A stretch of 64,000 bases of DNA from UBA1757 sp963617485 (GTDB taxonomy: Bacteria > Bacteroidota > Bacteroidia > Bacteroidales > UBA1402), in NCBI GenBank assembly GCA_963617485.1, contig CAVEPA010000011.1:1-64000 (forward strand), in the 5' to 3' direction. The translations under genes and the position numbers were made by a program. This document shows, piece after piece, positions 53,687-62,168 of this stretch (its first letter is position 1; every line of letters starts with the position of its first letter). Under the pieces are notes generated by a model. That model had not been told where the DNA came from. It saw only the letters and a list, made by a program, of their open reading frames with translations, and ran no database searches.

Positions 53687-54277
53687 TCACGCAAGCACCG
53701 TTCCGATATACGCCAGCAATTCGTCGCGACCCCGTTTTTTCTCTGCCGAGGTCAAGAAAAACTCCGGCAGTTCCTCCCAATTATCCATCAGTTTGGTTTT
53801 GAAAGCCTTAAGGTTGCGTGCAAGTTCGGCCTGCGAAATCTTGTCGGTCTTGGTCATCACGATGGCAAAAGGCACGCCAGCCTCGCCCAAAAAGTCGATG
53901 AAATCGAGATCAATCTGCTGCGGTTTCAGTCGGGCATCCACCAAAACGAACAAACAATAGAGCTGCTCGCGATGCTCCACATAGCCGGTAATCATATCAT
54001 GCAGTTTCTCACGTTGCTGCAGCGACACCTGCGCATAGCCATAGCCGGGCAAGTCTACCAAATGCCAGGCATCGTTTATTTTGAAGTGATTGATAAGCAG
54101 TGTCTTGCCCGGTTTGGACGAAGTTTTGGCCAGCCCTTCGCGCTGACAAAGCATATTGATGAGCGAGGACTTGCCCACATTGGAGCGTCCGATAAAGGCA
54201 ATTTCGGGAATATCGGCACTCGGACAATGCTGATAGTCGGCACTGCTGACAACGAAGTTCGCGCTCTTAATTTCCAT
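53687..54277 (-). CDS. engB: Ribosome biogenesis GTPase EngB (YsxC/YihA)
   Basis: A 196-residue GTPase needed for large-subunit assembly and division. G1 is GRSNVGKSS (30-38), G3 is DLPGYGYAQV, G4 is TKTDK (IVMTKTDKIS), and a G5-like SAEKKRG follows. The last codons T-V-L-A-stop are repeated in tandem just after the stop codon. Its start overlaps the end of the downstream-coordinate SLC5 gene by 11 bases, so the two may be co-transcribed. Confidence 0.95.
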   Translation of the reverse strand: MEIKSANFVVSSADYQHCPSADIPEIAFIGRSNVGKSSLINMLCQREGLAKTSSKPGKTLLINHFKINDAWHLVDLPGYGYAQVSLQQREKLHDMITGYVEHREQLYCLFVLVDARLKPQQIDLDFIDFLGEAGVPFAIVMTKTDKISQAELARNLKAFKTKLMDNWEELPEFFLTSAEKKRGRDELLAYIGTVLA

Positions 54278-55724
54278 AGGCAGTCATTTTGGACGATGGC
54301 CGGTTTTTCCCGCTCCACCAAAGGAGAACAAAAGTAATCAAACCATTTATCATCAGCAATTCATAGCCGAAGACATAGCCCCAATAATGTGTGCTCACAT
54401 ATTGCAACAGAGCGCAAAGCACGGGGGCAAGCACCGCTACATACGGCGTTGCACGGTCGTTGATGGAGGCTTTGGTGCAAAGACCCAGGGCAAACATTCC
54501 CAGCAAGGGTCCGTAGGTATAACCGGCTATCACATAAATGGCATCAATCAGGCTACCGCTATTCACCGCCCTGAATACCAAGATAATAAGCAGCATAAGT
54601 AGCGAGATGGCCACATGAACAACCCGGCGCAGCGGCACATTTTTAGGCTGGTCTAGAATATCGACACAGAAGGATGTGGTCAAGGCTGCCAAGGCCGAAT
54701 CTGCCGATGAAAAGGCAGCTGCGATGATGCCAATCAGGAAAATGACAGAAGTGGCTTGCCCCAAATAACCCTGAGTGGTGAGTACGGGCAGGATATCGTC
54801 GTTGTGGACCGGCAGCGTTATTCCTTTTTGTTGGGCGAATATCAGCAAGAGTATTCCCAGCGACAGGAAGAGGAAATTCACCGGAATAAAGGCGAAGCCA
54901 TAGCAATAGACATTGCGCTTGGCATCCTTCAGATTGTTGATACTCAGATTTTTCTGCATCATATCCTGGTCAAGGCCCGTCATGACAAGAGCGATGAAGA
55001 TACCGCTCAAGAACTGCTTGACGAAATGCTGTTTGCTGCTCCAGTCGGAAAACTCGAAAATCTTGAAGTGTTCATCGCTGCGGATAGCCTGCCAAGCCTC
55101 GGCCGAGGTCATATCGAGCGAATGCACTATCTGTACGATAATCAGTACCAGCGCCGTAATGAGCGCGACGGTCTGCAACATATCCGTCCAAACGATGGTT
55201 TTGATGCCGCTGCGCATGGTATAGAGCCATATCATCAGAATAATCAGGGCCACGGTAAGCACAAAGGGTATGCCCAGCGCATCAAAAATAAAGGTTTGCA
55301 GGATGATGGCCACCACATAAAGCCGGGCAGCCGCACCTATCAGCTTGGATATCAGAAAGAACGAAGCGCCGGTTTTGTAAGAACGCTGTCCGAAACGCTC
55401 TCGCAGGTAGACATAGATACTGGTGGCGTTCATTTTATAATAGGTGGGCAGCAAGACCTTGGCAATAAGGATGTAGCCGATAAAAAAGCCCAGCACCGTC
55501 TGCATATACAGCATAGAGGAGGCCCGCACCATACCCGGTACCGACACGAAACTGACACCCGAGATGGACGCGCCCACCATTCCGATGGAAACCACTATCC
55601 AGGGAGAACGGCGGTCGCCGCGAAAAAAACTCTCGTTGGTAGCCTTCTTGCCCTGCAAGGACGAAACCAACATCAATATCAGAAAGTAAGCCAGCAGCAC
55701 ACCGGCCATCAGATACACATTCAT
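54267..55724 (-). CDS. Sodium:solute symporter, SLC5 family
   Basis: A 485-residue inner-membrane symporter with about 13 hydrophobic segments. Family stretches are SLQGKKATNESFFRGDRRSP, GASISGVSFVSVPGMV near the start, TGLDQDMMQKNLS, and AAFSSADSALAALTTSFCVD with the Ser residues of the Na2 site. The substrate is not indicated: solutes of this family include sugars, proline and pantothenate. It differs clearly from the SLC5 protein at 43252-44817. The end overlaps engB by 11 bases. Confidence 0.92.
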   Translation of the reverse strand: MNVYLMAGVLLAYFLILMLVSSLQGKKATNESFFRGDRRSPWIVVSIGMVGASISGVSFVSVPGMVRASSMLYMQTVLGFFIGYILIAKVLLPTYYKMNATSIYVYLRERFGQRSYKTGASFFLISKLIGAAARLYVVAIILQTFIFDALGIPFVLTVALIILMIWLYTMRSGIKTIVWTDMLQTVALITALVLIIVQIVHSLDMTSAEAWQAIRSDEHFKIFEFSDWSSKQHFVKQFLSGIFIALVMTGLDQDMMQKNLSINNLKDAKRNVYCYGFAFIPVNFLFLSLGILLLIFAQQKGITLPVHNDDILPVLTTQGYLGQATSVIFLIGIIAAAFSSADSALAALTTSFCVDILDQPKNVPLRRVVHVAISLLMLLIILVFRAVNSGSLIDAIYVIAGYTYGPLLGMFALGLCTKASINDRATPYVAVLAPVLCALLQYVSTHYWGYVFGYELLMINGLITFVLLWWSGKNRPSSKMTAYGN

Positions 55725-55745
55725 AGGCTAAGACAAAATCGGCGG

Positions 55746-55753
55746 CAAAGGTA
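55746..55753 (-). promoter_or_regulatory. -7 box of the SLC5-engB pair
   Basis: TACCTTTG on the minus strand lies 22 bases before the SLC5 start. No spaced TTG is seen upstream, so it is a partial match. Confidence 0.45.
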
Positions 55754-55808
55754 ATGAAAGACGCAAATTATTCCGCATGCATTATTTCCGATTCTGCATA
55801 AATGAACG

Positions 55809-55816
55809 TACTTTTG
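55809..55816 (+). promoter_or_regulatory. -7 box upstream of recR
   Basis: TACTTTTG on the plus strand lies 20 bases before recR, divergent from the SLC5 -7 box. No clear TTG is found 20 bases upstream. Confidence 0.5.
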
Positions 55817-55835
55817 CGGGATAACAAAACATTTT

Positions 55836-56444
55836 ATGCAAGTTTCCTACCCTTCTTCCCTCTTGGAAGATGCCATAGAAGTTTTCCATCAACTGCCGGG
55901 CATCGGCAACAAGACAGCCCTGCGTCTGGTGCTGCATCTGCTGCGTCAAAGCGACGAAACGGTGGAACATTTCTGCCAGGCCATCGCCAAGCTGAAGCAG
56001 GAAGTGAAATACTGCCAAGTGTGCCACAACATCTCCGACACCGACATCTGCAACATCTGCGCCAATCCGCAGCGCGAGAGCGACTGCATCTGCGTGGTGG
56101 AGAACGTGCGCGAGGTAATAGCAGTAGAGGCCACCCATCAGTACAACGGCCTGTATCATGTGCTGGGCGGACTCATCGCCCCCATGGACGGAATCGGTCC
56201 CAACGACTTGGAAATCAATTCGCTGGTTGAACGCGTAGCCCAAGGCAACATCAAGGAAGTGATACTGGCACTGGCCGCCACCAGCGAGGGCGACGCCACC
56301 GCCTTCTATATCTACCGCAAACTCTCGGCCTACCCCGTGCAGATTTCCGTTTTGGCCCGCGGCATTTCGGTGGGCGACGAGCTGGAATATGCCGATGAAC
56401 TCACCTTGGGCCGCAGCATTCTCAACCGCACTCCATTCAAATAA
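55836..56444 (+). CDS. recR: Recombination protein RecR
   Basis: A 202-residue DNA-repair protein of the RecFOR pathway. Helix-hairpin-helix LEDAIEVFHQLPGIGNKTAL (10-29), a four-Cys zinc finger (C60, C63, C72, C75) and a Toprim domain (VVENVREVIAVEATHQYNG, then LIAPMDGIGPNDL and AATSEGDATAFYI) appear in normal order and length. It is first of three plus-strand genes. Confidence 0.95.
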   Translation: MQVSYPSSLLEDAIEVFHQLPGIGNKTALRLVLHLLRQSDETVEHFCQAIAKLKQEVKYCQVCHNISDTDICNICANPQRESDCICVVENVREVIAVEATHQYNGLYHVLGGLIAPMDGIGPNDLEINSLVERVAQGNIKEVILALAATSEGDATAFYIYRKLSAYPVQISVLARGISVGDELEYADELTLGRSILNRTPFK

Positions 56445-56465
56445 AGCCTCATTCAAACAAAGTCT

Positions 56466-57047
56466 ATGGAAAATCTTATCCGTCAAACCGTCCGCCGCTA
56501 CGGCTGGTTCTTTCTGGCCTCGGTAGTGGCCATCATCGCCTTGGGCGCTCTCTGCTACTTCGACATCATCCCCAGTCTGAACGTCTTTGCCGAGCGTCTC
56601 AACCATTCGCTGCAAAGCGTCATCATGATGGTGATACTGATACTTATCCCCACCACGCTCAGCATTTTCCGCCGCAAAAGTCTCAAATGGAAAAAGCTGG
56701 AAGAACCCGCCGCAAGGGTACTGGCCTATGGCAAAGGCATTATGGTCAGACTGATTGTTTTCGACTGTCTGAGTTTGCTGAGTATTCTGATGCATATTTT
56801 CATCTCGAAGAACAACGCCATGACACTGCTCATGATGACGGGTGTCTTCTTTCTGTTTATCCTGCCCAACAAGATGCAGCTCTGCCGCGACCTTGATTTG
56901 AACCCCGACGGCAGCATTTTTGTGCCGGAGCAACCGGTTCCCGCCGCCGAAGTGAGCGATACGGCCCAAGCCAGCGCCGCCGACGATGACGACGATTTCA
57001 TTCCGCGCAACCACAAACGCGAAGGCGAAGACGCTTTCGACCTCTAA
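56466..57047 (+). CDS. Hypothetical membrane protein with acidic tail
   Basis: A 193-residue protein. Four hydrophobic segments can be read at about 14-36, 48-67, 97-115 and 119-133 (WFFLASVVAIIALGALCYF, SVIMMVILILIPTTLSIF, then two in the middle). The last 55 residues are hydrophilic, with a DDDDDF run. No family is recognised. It lies between recR and a GNAT gene with gaps of 21 and 1 base, so the three are likely one transcript. Confidence 0.75.
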   Translation: MENLIRQTVRRYGWFFLASVVAIIALGALCYFDIIPSLNVFAERLNHSLQSVIMMVILILIPTTLSIFRRKSLKWKKLEEPAARVLAYGKGIMVRLIVFDCLSLLSILMHIFISKNNAMTLLMMTGVFFLFILPNKMQLCRDLDLNPDGSIFVPEQPVPAAEVSDTAQASAADDDDDFIPRNHKREGEDAFDL

Positions 57048-57048
57048 G

Positions 57049-57579
57049 ATGCTGTACAACCGGGACATATTTCTGCGCGCCCTTGAGCCGGAAGACCTGT
57101 CGTTGCTCTACGAAATAGAGAACGATGCCGCTCTGTGGCAACACGGAGCCAACAAGACTCCCCTGTCGCGCTTTGCACTGAAACAGTACCTGGAAACTTC
57201 GCTCAGCCAGAGTCTGTTCGAATCGGGCGAGTTGCGTCTGGTCATCGTAGGGAAAGCCAGCGGTGAAGCCTTGGGCTTTATCGACCTTATCGGCATGGAC
57301 ACCTATCATGGGCGCGCCGAAGTGGGCCTCGTGGTCAAACGCCAAGCACAAGGCCAAGGCTATGCCGGCCAAGCCTTGGAAACGCTGCTAGGCTACGCCC
57401 AAGACACTCTGCACCTGCACCAACTCACGGCTCAGATAGCCACCGGCAACAATGCTTGCCGTCATGTATTCGAAAAAGCGGGATTCTGCCAATGCGGTCT
57501 TTTGCGCGACTGGCTGGCTAGCGACAAGGGAAAATTCGAAGACGTAGTGTTGTACCAGAAACTATTCCTCGTCCCATAA
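57049..57579 (+). CDS. GNAT-family N-acetyltransferase
   Basis: A 176-residue GNAT protein. The start at 57049 (MLYNRDIFLRALEPEDL) is one base after the preceding stop. The acetyl-CoA motif A is GLVVKRQAQGQGYAGQALETLL (about 103-124, given here in part as QGQGYAGQAL), and motif B includes ATGNNACRHVFEKAGF. It most resembles the RimJ/SpeG type; the acceptor is unknown. Its last 18 bases overlap the convergent hslR gene. Confidence 0.9.
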   Translation: MLYNRDIFLRALEPEDLSLLYEIENDAALWQHGANKTPLSRFALKQYLETSLSQSLFESGELRLVIVGKASGEALGFIDLIGMDTYHGRAEVGLVVKRQAQGQGYAGQALETLLGYAQDTLHLHQLTAQIATGNNACRHVFEKAGFCQCGLLRDWLASDKGKFEDVVLYQKLFLVP

Positions 57580-57972
57580 CATATCGTCGTCGGCTTCGGT
57601 GTCGAAGAAGTCTTCCAGACTGCGACGTTCCTTTTTGGTGGGACGGCCCGTTCCCTTGGCCCTGTCGATGAAGCCGCCCAGTTTGGAGAGCTCCAGCAGC
57701 TCGTACTGTTCAGGCGGTGTGACATCCTGCAACATTTCAGGCACCAATTTAGCCGACACCCGGTTTTCTATGGCTTGCAGCACCTTGAGCGACAGCGTGA
57801 CGGGTGCTTTGCGTACTTGCACCACATCGCCCACCGACACGCAACGCGCCGGCTTCAGATTGACACCGTTCATGCTGATATGGCCTTTCTTGCAGGCTTC
57901 GGCTGCCAGCGTGCGCGTCTTGTACAGGCGCACCGCCCACAACCATTTATCGATACGGACCTGAGTAGCCAT
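57562..57972 (-). CDS. hslR: S4-domain RNA-binding protein (Hsp15-like)
   Basis: A 136-residue protein with an N-terminal S4 RNA-binding domain (about 5-65; RIDKWLWAVRLYKTRTLAAE and SMNGVNLKPARCVSVGDVVQ). This matches heat-shock protein 15, which binds 50S subunits carrying stalled nascent chains. The C-terminal half is charged, with GRPTKKERRSLEDF and an acidic end. It is third in the rplY-pth-hslR minus-strand group. Confidence 0.88.
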   Translation of the reverse strand: MATQVRIDKWLWAVRLYKTRTLAAEACKKGHISMNGVNLKPARCVSVGDVVQVRKAPVTLSLKVLQAIENRVSAKLVPEMLQDVTPPEQYELLELSKLGGFIDRAKGTGRPTKKERRSLEDFFDTEADDDMLWDEE

Positions 57973-57975
57973 AGC

Positions 57976-58539
57976 TTATTTCTTGTTGTAATGGTTCATG
58001 GCGAAATCGAGACCGCTCAAGACGAACGCCTTGATGACCTCGGCGGCATAATCCATCAACTTGGGCATTTCAGCCTGCTGTTCGGGCGTGAAACGGCCCA
58101 GCACATACTCCACCTGCGAACCGCGCGGAAAGTCGTTACCCAACCCGAAGCGCAGGCGGGCATATTGGTCGGTGCCGAGCATTTCCTGAATATTGCCCAA
58201 GCCATTATGACCGGCATTGCTTCCGCCGGCGCGCAAACGGAACTTTCCAAAGGGCAAAGCGATATCGTCTACCAGCACCAGCAGGTTCTCGATGGGGATA
58301 TTTTCCTTTTGCAGCCAATAACGCACGGCATTGCCGCTGAGATTCATATAGGTGGATGGTTTGAGCAAAATCAGCACCTTACCCTTCAGCCGCAATTCGG
58401 CCACATCGCCGTAACGCTGGGTTTGAAAAACAACGTTGGACGCTTTAGCAAAAGCGTCCAACATGTCAAATCCTATATTGTGCCGGGTGTGTTCGTACTC
58501 GGTTCCGATATTACCCAAGCCGACAATAAGATACTTCAT
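57976..58539 (-). CDS. pth: Peptidyl-tRNA hydrolase
   Basis: A 187-residue enzyme that frees tRNA from dropped-off peptidyl-tRNA. The catalytic His is in YEHTRHNIGFDMLDAF; further motifs are LKPSTYMNLSGNAVRYW, VLVDDIALPFGKFRLRAGGS and GGSNAGHNGLGNIQEMLG. The N-terminal motif reads VGLGNIGTEY, where Pro is usual in place of Ile. It lies 3 bases before hslR and 6 bases after rplY, so translation-quality genes are grouped. Confidence 0.95.
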   Translation of the reverse strand: MKYLIVGLGNIGTEYEHTRHNIGFDMLDAFAKASNVVFQTQRYGDVAELRLKGKVLILLKPSTYMNLSGNAVRYWLQKENIPIENLLVLVDDIALPFGKFRLRAGGSNAGHNGLGNIQEMLGTDQYARLRFGLGNDFPRGSQVEYVLGRFTPEQQAEMPKLMDYAAEVIKAFVLSGLDFAMNHYNKK

Positions 58540-58545
58540 TCAGTC

Positions 58546-59118
58546 TTATTCTTGTTGTGACTGGGCACCACGGGCGGCACGGGTCAGCTTGACGGCGCAA
58601 ACCACAGCATTCTTGGCGTTCATCAGCTCCAAGTTGTCGAAGTGCAGGGCACCCACTTGGATGGTCTTGCCAAGTTCGAGAGAAGTAACGTCGATATTGA
58701 GGCATTCGGGAACGTTGGTGTACAGACCCTTCACGCGCAGCTTACGCATATCGAGGCTCAGCTTACCACCAGCCTTCACACCGTTGGCCAAACCACTCAG
58801 CTTAACGGGAATCTCAACAACGATAGGCTTGGTATCGAATACCTGCAGGAAATCGAGGTGCAGGGTGGTATCCTTAACGGGATGGAACTGCGAATCTTTC
58901 AGGATGGCCTTATAGGTCTTGCCTTCGAGCGAGATTTCAACTACATATACATCGGGAGAATAGAGCAGATTTCTCAGTTCTTCGTCTTTTACCTGGAAAT
59001 GGATGGTTTCTTCTCCGCCGTACATGACACAAGGTACATAACCGTTGTTGCGGATTTCTTTTGCTGCCTTTTTGCCGAAATCGGTTCTGGCAATAGCGTT
59101 CAATGCTAAAGTTTTCAT
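58546..59118 (-). CDS. rplY: 50S ribosomal protein bL25 (general stress protein Ctc type)
   Basis: A bL25 protein of 190 residues from the ATG at 59118 (MKTLALNAIARTDFGKKAAK), the long Ctc form. The N-terminal domain binds 5S rRNA (GYVPCVMYGGEETIHF and ILKDSQFHPVKDTTLHLDFL); the C-terminal TL5 domain starts near 95. An upstream in-frame ATG at 59142 adds eight residues that do not match the family. First gene of the rplY-pth-hslR group. Confidence 0.93.
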   Translation of the reverse strand: MKTLALNAIARTDFGKKAAKEIRNNGYVPCVMYGGEETIHFQVKDEELRNLLYSPDVYVVEISLEGKTYKAILKDSQFHPVKDTTLHLDFLQVFDTKPIVVEIPVKLSGLANGVKAGGKLSLDMRKLRVKGLYTNVPECLNIDVTSLELGKTIQVGALHFDNLELMNAKNAVVCAVKLTRAARGAQSQQE

Positions 59119-59196
59119 TTTGTTGGTTTTTGTGTTACTCAAAAATTTAATTGTGCCTTAAATTTTCCCATCACACGGGTCGTCTTAAAAGCGGGG

Positions 59197-59227
59197 CAAA
59201 GGTAGTGTTTCTTGTTCGAACTGACAA
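59197..59227 (-). promoter_or_regulatory. Promoter of the rplY-pth-hslR group
   Basis: On the minus strand TTG, then 20 bases, then TACCTTTG (59197-59204) match the Bacteroidetes consensus. The -7 box lies 79 bases before the rplY start. Confidence 0.65.
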
Positions 59228-59280
59228 ATAATTCTGCAAGATTGATTCTTGATTATGGTTCGTATTCCAAAAGAGTTTCG

Positions 59281-59288
59281 TACTTTTG
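59281..59288 (+). promoter_or_regulatory. -7 box upstream of nusB
   Basis: TACTTTTG on the plus strand lies 28 bases before the nusB start and is divergent from the rplY promoter. A spaced TTG is not obvious. Confidence 0.5.
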
Positions 59289-59315
59289 CGGCGGTTTAAA
59301 CGATACTTGACTATA

Positions 59316-60242
59316 ATGATTAATCGCGTTCTTATCCGCTCCAAGGTCCTGCAAATGGTATATGCGTACTACCAAAAGGAAAACGCAAGCCTGAGTGAAT
59401 GTGAAAAAGAGTTCATCAAGAGCCTCGAAAAGAGCTACGAACTCTATCACTACCTGCTTTTGTTGATGAGTGACATCACGTACTACGCGGAGCGTCGCAT
59501 CGATGCCGGACGTAACAAATATCTTCCCACCGAGGAAGAAAAGAACCCCAATACACGCTTTATCGACAACCGCTTCGTAGCCCAACTGCGCGAAAACACC
59601 GCTCTTGCCCACTACGTGAACGACCACTGCCTCAGCTGGGGCCAGCACGAACAGTTGCTCAAGCTGCTTTACGAGCAGATAAGCCAATCGCCCGCCTATC
59701 TTGAATATATGCAGGCCGAAAGCTGTAGCTACGAAGACGACCAGGAAGCTTGGCGCAAGATTTTCAAGCAGACCATCGCCAACAGTTGCGAACTGGCCGA
59801 AACGCTCGAAGAAAGCTGCATCTATTGGAACGACGATTTGGATATTGTTATCACCTTCGTTGTCAAGACCATCAAGCAATTCAAGGAAGAGAACGGTGCC
59901 GAACAGCCGCTGCTGCCCATGTTCAAAGACAAGAGCGACAAGGAATTCGCCTTGCGTCTGCTGCGCAGCACCATCGAGCACGGACAGGAATACCGCGAGA
60001 TGATTATGGCTTCCGTCAAGAACTGGGAGATGGACCGTCTGGCCATGATGGACCTGCTTATCCTGCAGATTGCCGTGGCCGAAATTCTGAACATTGACGA
60101 AGTGCCTCTGAATGTCAGCTTCAACGAATACATCGACCTGGCCAAAGTGTTCAGCACCGAAAAGAGCGGCACCTTTATCAACGGCACCCTCGACAATCTG
60201 GTACAACAACTTAAGAAAGAGAATAAACTTTTCAAAAACTAA
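59316..60242 (+). CDS. nusB: Transcription antitermination factor NusB (long form)
   Basis: A 308-residue protein whose C-terminal half (about 165-300) has the NusB fold: DRLAMMDLLILQIAVAEIL, then LNVSFNEYIDLAKVFSTEKSG and FINGTLDNLVQ. Escherichia coli NusB has about 139 residues; the extra N-terminal region is usual for Bacteroidetes and mostly helical. It should join the NusB-NusE complex for rRNA transcription. The ATG at 59316 (MINRVLIRSKVLQ) fits the family start. First gene of the nusB-yajC-ybbR-coaE group. Confidence 0.92.
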   Translation: MINRVLIRSKVLQMVYAYYQKENASLSECEKEFIKSLEKSYELYHYLLLLMSDITYYAERRIDAGRNKYLPTEEEKNPNTRFIDNRFVAQLRENTALAHYVNDHCLSWGQHEQLLKLLYEQISQSPAYLEYMQAESCSYEDDQEAWRKIFKQTIANSCELAETLEESCIYWNDDLDIVITFVVKTIKQFKEENGAEQPLLPMFKDKSDKEFALRLLRSTIEHGQEYREMIMASVKNWEMDRLAMMDLLILQIAVAEILNIDEVPLNVSFNEYIDLAKVFSTEKSGTFINGTLDNLVQQLKKENKLFKN

Positions 60243-60247
60243 CTGAT

Positions 60248-60580
60248 ATGACAACACTTAGCATTCTTCTGCAAGCCGCTTCCAAAGGCAGCGCGCTGGG
60301 ATCGTTCCTTCCTCTGATACTTATCTTCCTGGTTATGTGGCTATTTATGATACGTCCCCAGACCAAGAAACAGAAAGAAGTGGAAAAGGCCCGTGCCGCT
60401 TTGAAACCCGGCGACAAGGTTCTCACCAACAGCGGTATCTTCGGCAAGCTGCGCGAAATCAAGGAAGACTCTTTCATCGTGGAGATTTCCGAAAATGTCA
60501 GAGTACGTATCGAGAAGTCGGCCGTATTCGCCCTGCCCGCGCCTGCACCCGCCAAGGAAGAAAAGAAGGAGAATAAGTAA
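60248..60580 (+). CDS. yajC: Preprotein translocase accessory subunit YajC
   Basis: A 110-residue protein with one N-terminal membrane helix (about 18-37; LPLILIFLVMWLFMIRPQTK), the RPQTKKQKE motif and the basic GDKVLTNSGIFGKLREIKED domain. It is associated with SecDF in protein export. It starts 5 bases after nusB. Confidence 0.95.
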   Translation: MTTLSILLQAASKGSALGSFLPLILIFLVMWLFMIRPQTKKQKEVEKARAALKPGDKVLTNSGIFGKLREIKEDSFIVEISENVRVRIEKSAVFALPAPAPAKEEKKENK

Positions 60581-60595
60581 ACGTCTTCTTGGGCC

Positions 60596-61594
60596 ATGGA
60601 TGCCAAAGGTATTGTCGGCAAAATCAAGGCTTACATTACTTTAGCCAGGAACCTGCTGCCGCGTCTGGTAAGCGGAGAAATGCTCCGCTTCCTGTTTTTC
60701 TTGCTGCTGGCCACGCTTATTTGGTTTCTGCACACCACGCAATCGGAGGTGCAGACCACTATTTCCTACCCTATCCATTACAAGGAACTGCCCAGCAACA
60801 TCACCGTCAGCAACCAGTTGCCCAGCAGTCTGCAGGTAACGGTCCAGGACAAAGGCGGCCGTCTGTACGGCTACTATTTCAAGCGCAAGAAGCACGCGCT
60901 CAACATCGACTTGATGAACCTCAAGCAGCCCGATGGCATCTGCCGTATCTCTACCAAGAACTTCGAGCCTTACTTTTATTCCAAATACAAGCCTGTCAGC
61001 CAGATACTGCGCATACAGCCCGACAGTTTGGTGGTGTTCTTTGTCGAGAACGAGAGCAAACAAGTGCCCATACGCCTGCAGTCGGACCTGCAACTGGCCG
61101 GCGGCCACACGCTGACCGGCGAGGTCGAGCTCCATCCCGCCACCGTTGCCGTATCGGCTCCCAAAGCTATATTGGACACGCTCAAGAGTGTTTCCACCAA
61201 GGTGCTTCGTCTCAAGAATCTGGGCGATACCACCGTCTGCAAGCTTGAACTGCAAGCCATGGACGGCGTACGCTACAATCAAGAACAGATAGAGGTGATG
61301 ATTCCCATCGAGGCTTTTACCGAATGCAGTTTCGACATCAGCCTGCAAGCCCTGAATTTTCCCGCCGACTACAAACTCAAAGCCTTCCCGGCTAAAGTGA
61401 ATGCCAGCTTTCTGGTGCGCGAATCGCTCTACGGCCAGATGAAAGCCGAAGATTTCGTGCTCGGTGTGACGTATTCCGATATATTGGCCACGCCCGAGGG
61501 GCTGGTAGAAGTCAAGGTACAGTCTTGTCCCAAGGACATCAGCCGGCTCAATATCAAGCCGTCTAAAGTTGAATGTCTGATAGAAAAACGATGA
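60596..61594 (+). CDS. YbbR/CdaR-like membrane protein
   Basis: A 332-residue protein with one N-terminal membrane helix (about 32-50; LRFLFFLLLATLIWFLH) and two or three YbbR-type beta repeats in the outer part (ITVSNQLPSSLQVTVQDKGG, then VPIRLQSDLQLAGGHTLTG). In Firmicutes YbbR (CdaR) adjusts the c-di-AMP cyclase CdaA; no cdaA lies here, so the role is open. Its stop overlaps the coaE start by ATGA. Confidence 0.85.
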   Translation: MDAKGIVGKIKAYITLARNLLPRLVSGEMLRFLFFLLLATLIWFLHTTQSEVQTTISYPIHYKELPSNITVSNQLPSSLQVTVQDKGGRLYGYYFKRKKHALNIDLMNLKQPDGICRISTKNFEPYFYSKYKPVSQILRIQPDSLVVFFVENESKQVPIRLQSDLQLAGGHTLTGEVELHPATVAVSAPKAILDTLKSVSTKVLRLKNLGDTTVCKLELQAMDGVRYNQEQIEVMIPIEAFTECSFDISLQALNFPADYKLKAFPAKVNASFLVRESLYGQMKAEDFVLGVTYSDILATPEGLVEVKVQSCPKDISRLNIKPSKVECLIEKR

Positions 61595-62163
61595 AGACTT
61601 TAGGCATTACCGGCGGCATAGGCAGCGGCAAGTCTGTTGTCAGCCATATTCTCGCCAGCATGGGCATTCCCGTCTACATTGCCGACGATGCCGCCAAGGC
61701 CCTGTACGACAAGGACGCACAATTGTGCAGCGAAATGAAAGCGCTTTTCGGCGAAGGCATCTTCAACGGCAACAAGATAGACCGGGCTGCGCTTGCCAGG
61801 CTTGTCTTCAACGACGCGTCATCGCTCAGGCAGCTGAACGCACTGGTGCACCCGGCCCTGGTTCGCGACTTCCAAGCCTGGCAAGCGCAGCAGCACTGCC
61901 CCATCGTCGCCTTCGAGAGTGCCATTCTGTTCCAGTCTGAGTTGGGCCTGCACTTCGATTTCATCGTCACCGTGTCGGCCCCCGAAGAATTGCGCATCGA
62001 GCGTGTGTGCAAGCGCAACAACATCAGCGTGTCCGAAGTAAAGGCGCGTATGCAGCACCAGTTGCCGCAAGCCACCTTGGAGCAAAAAGCCGATGCCGTC
62101 ATCGTCAACGACAACCGTCAGGCCATTCTGCCTCAGCTATTGACAATATTACATCAACTATAA
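61591..62163 (+). CDS. coaE: Dephospho-CoA kinase
   Basis: The enzyme phosphorylates dephospho-CoA in the last step of CoA synthesis. The ATG at 61591 (MKTLGITGGIGSGKS) is chosen: it overlaps the YbbR stop by 4 bases and begins the family's P-loop. LVHPALVRDFQAWQ and VTVSAPEELRIERV are typical CoaE stretches. Length of 190 residues is normal. Confidence 0.95.
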   Translation: MKTLGITGGIGSGKSVVSHILASMGIPVYIADDAAKALYDKDAQLCSEMKALFGEGIFNGNKIDRAALARLVFNDASSLRQLNALVHPALVRDFQAWQAQQHCPIVAFESAILFQSELGLHFDFIVTVSAPEELRIERVCKRNNISVSEVKARMQHQLPQATLEQKADAVIVNDNRQAILPQLLTILHQL

Positions 62164-62168
62164 GACTT

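Noticed and set aside
53629..53703. CRISPR-like repeats near the engB end
   Set aside because: Only two short copies of one sequence beside a terminator; no spacers, no cas genes.
62007..62168. Longer N terminus for the DUF5606 protein, inside coaE
   Set aside because: The overlap is with well-conserved CoaE sequence; the family start matches the ATG at 62169.
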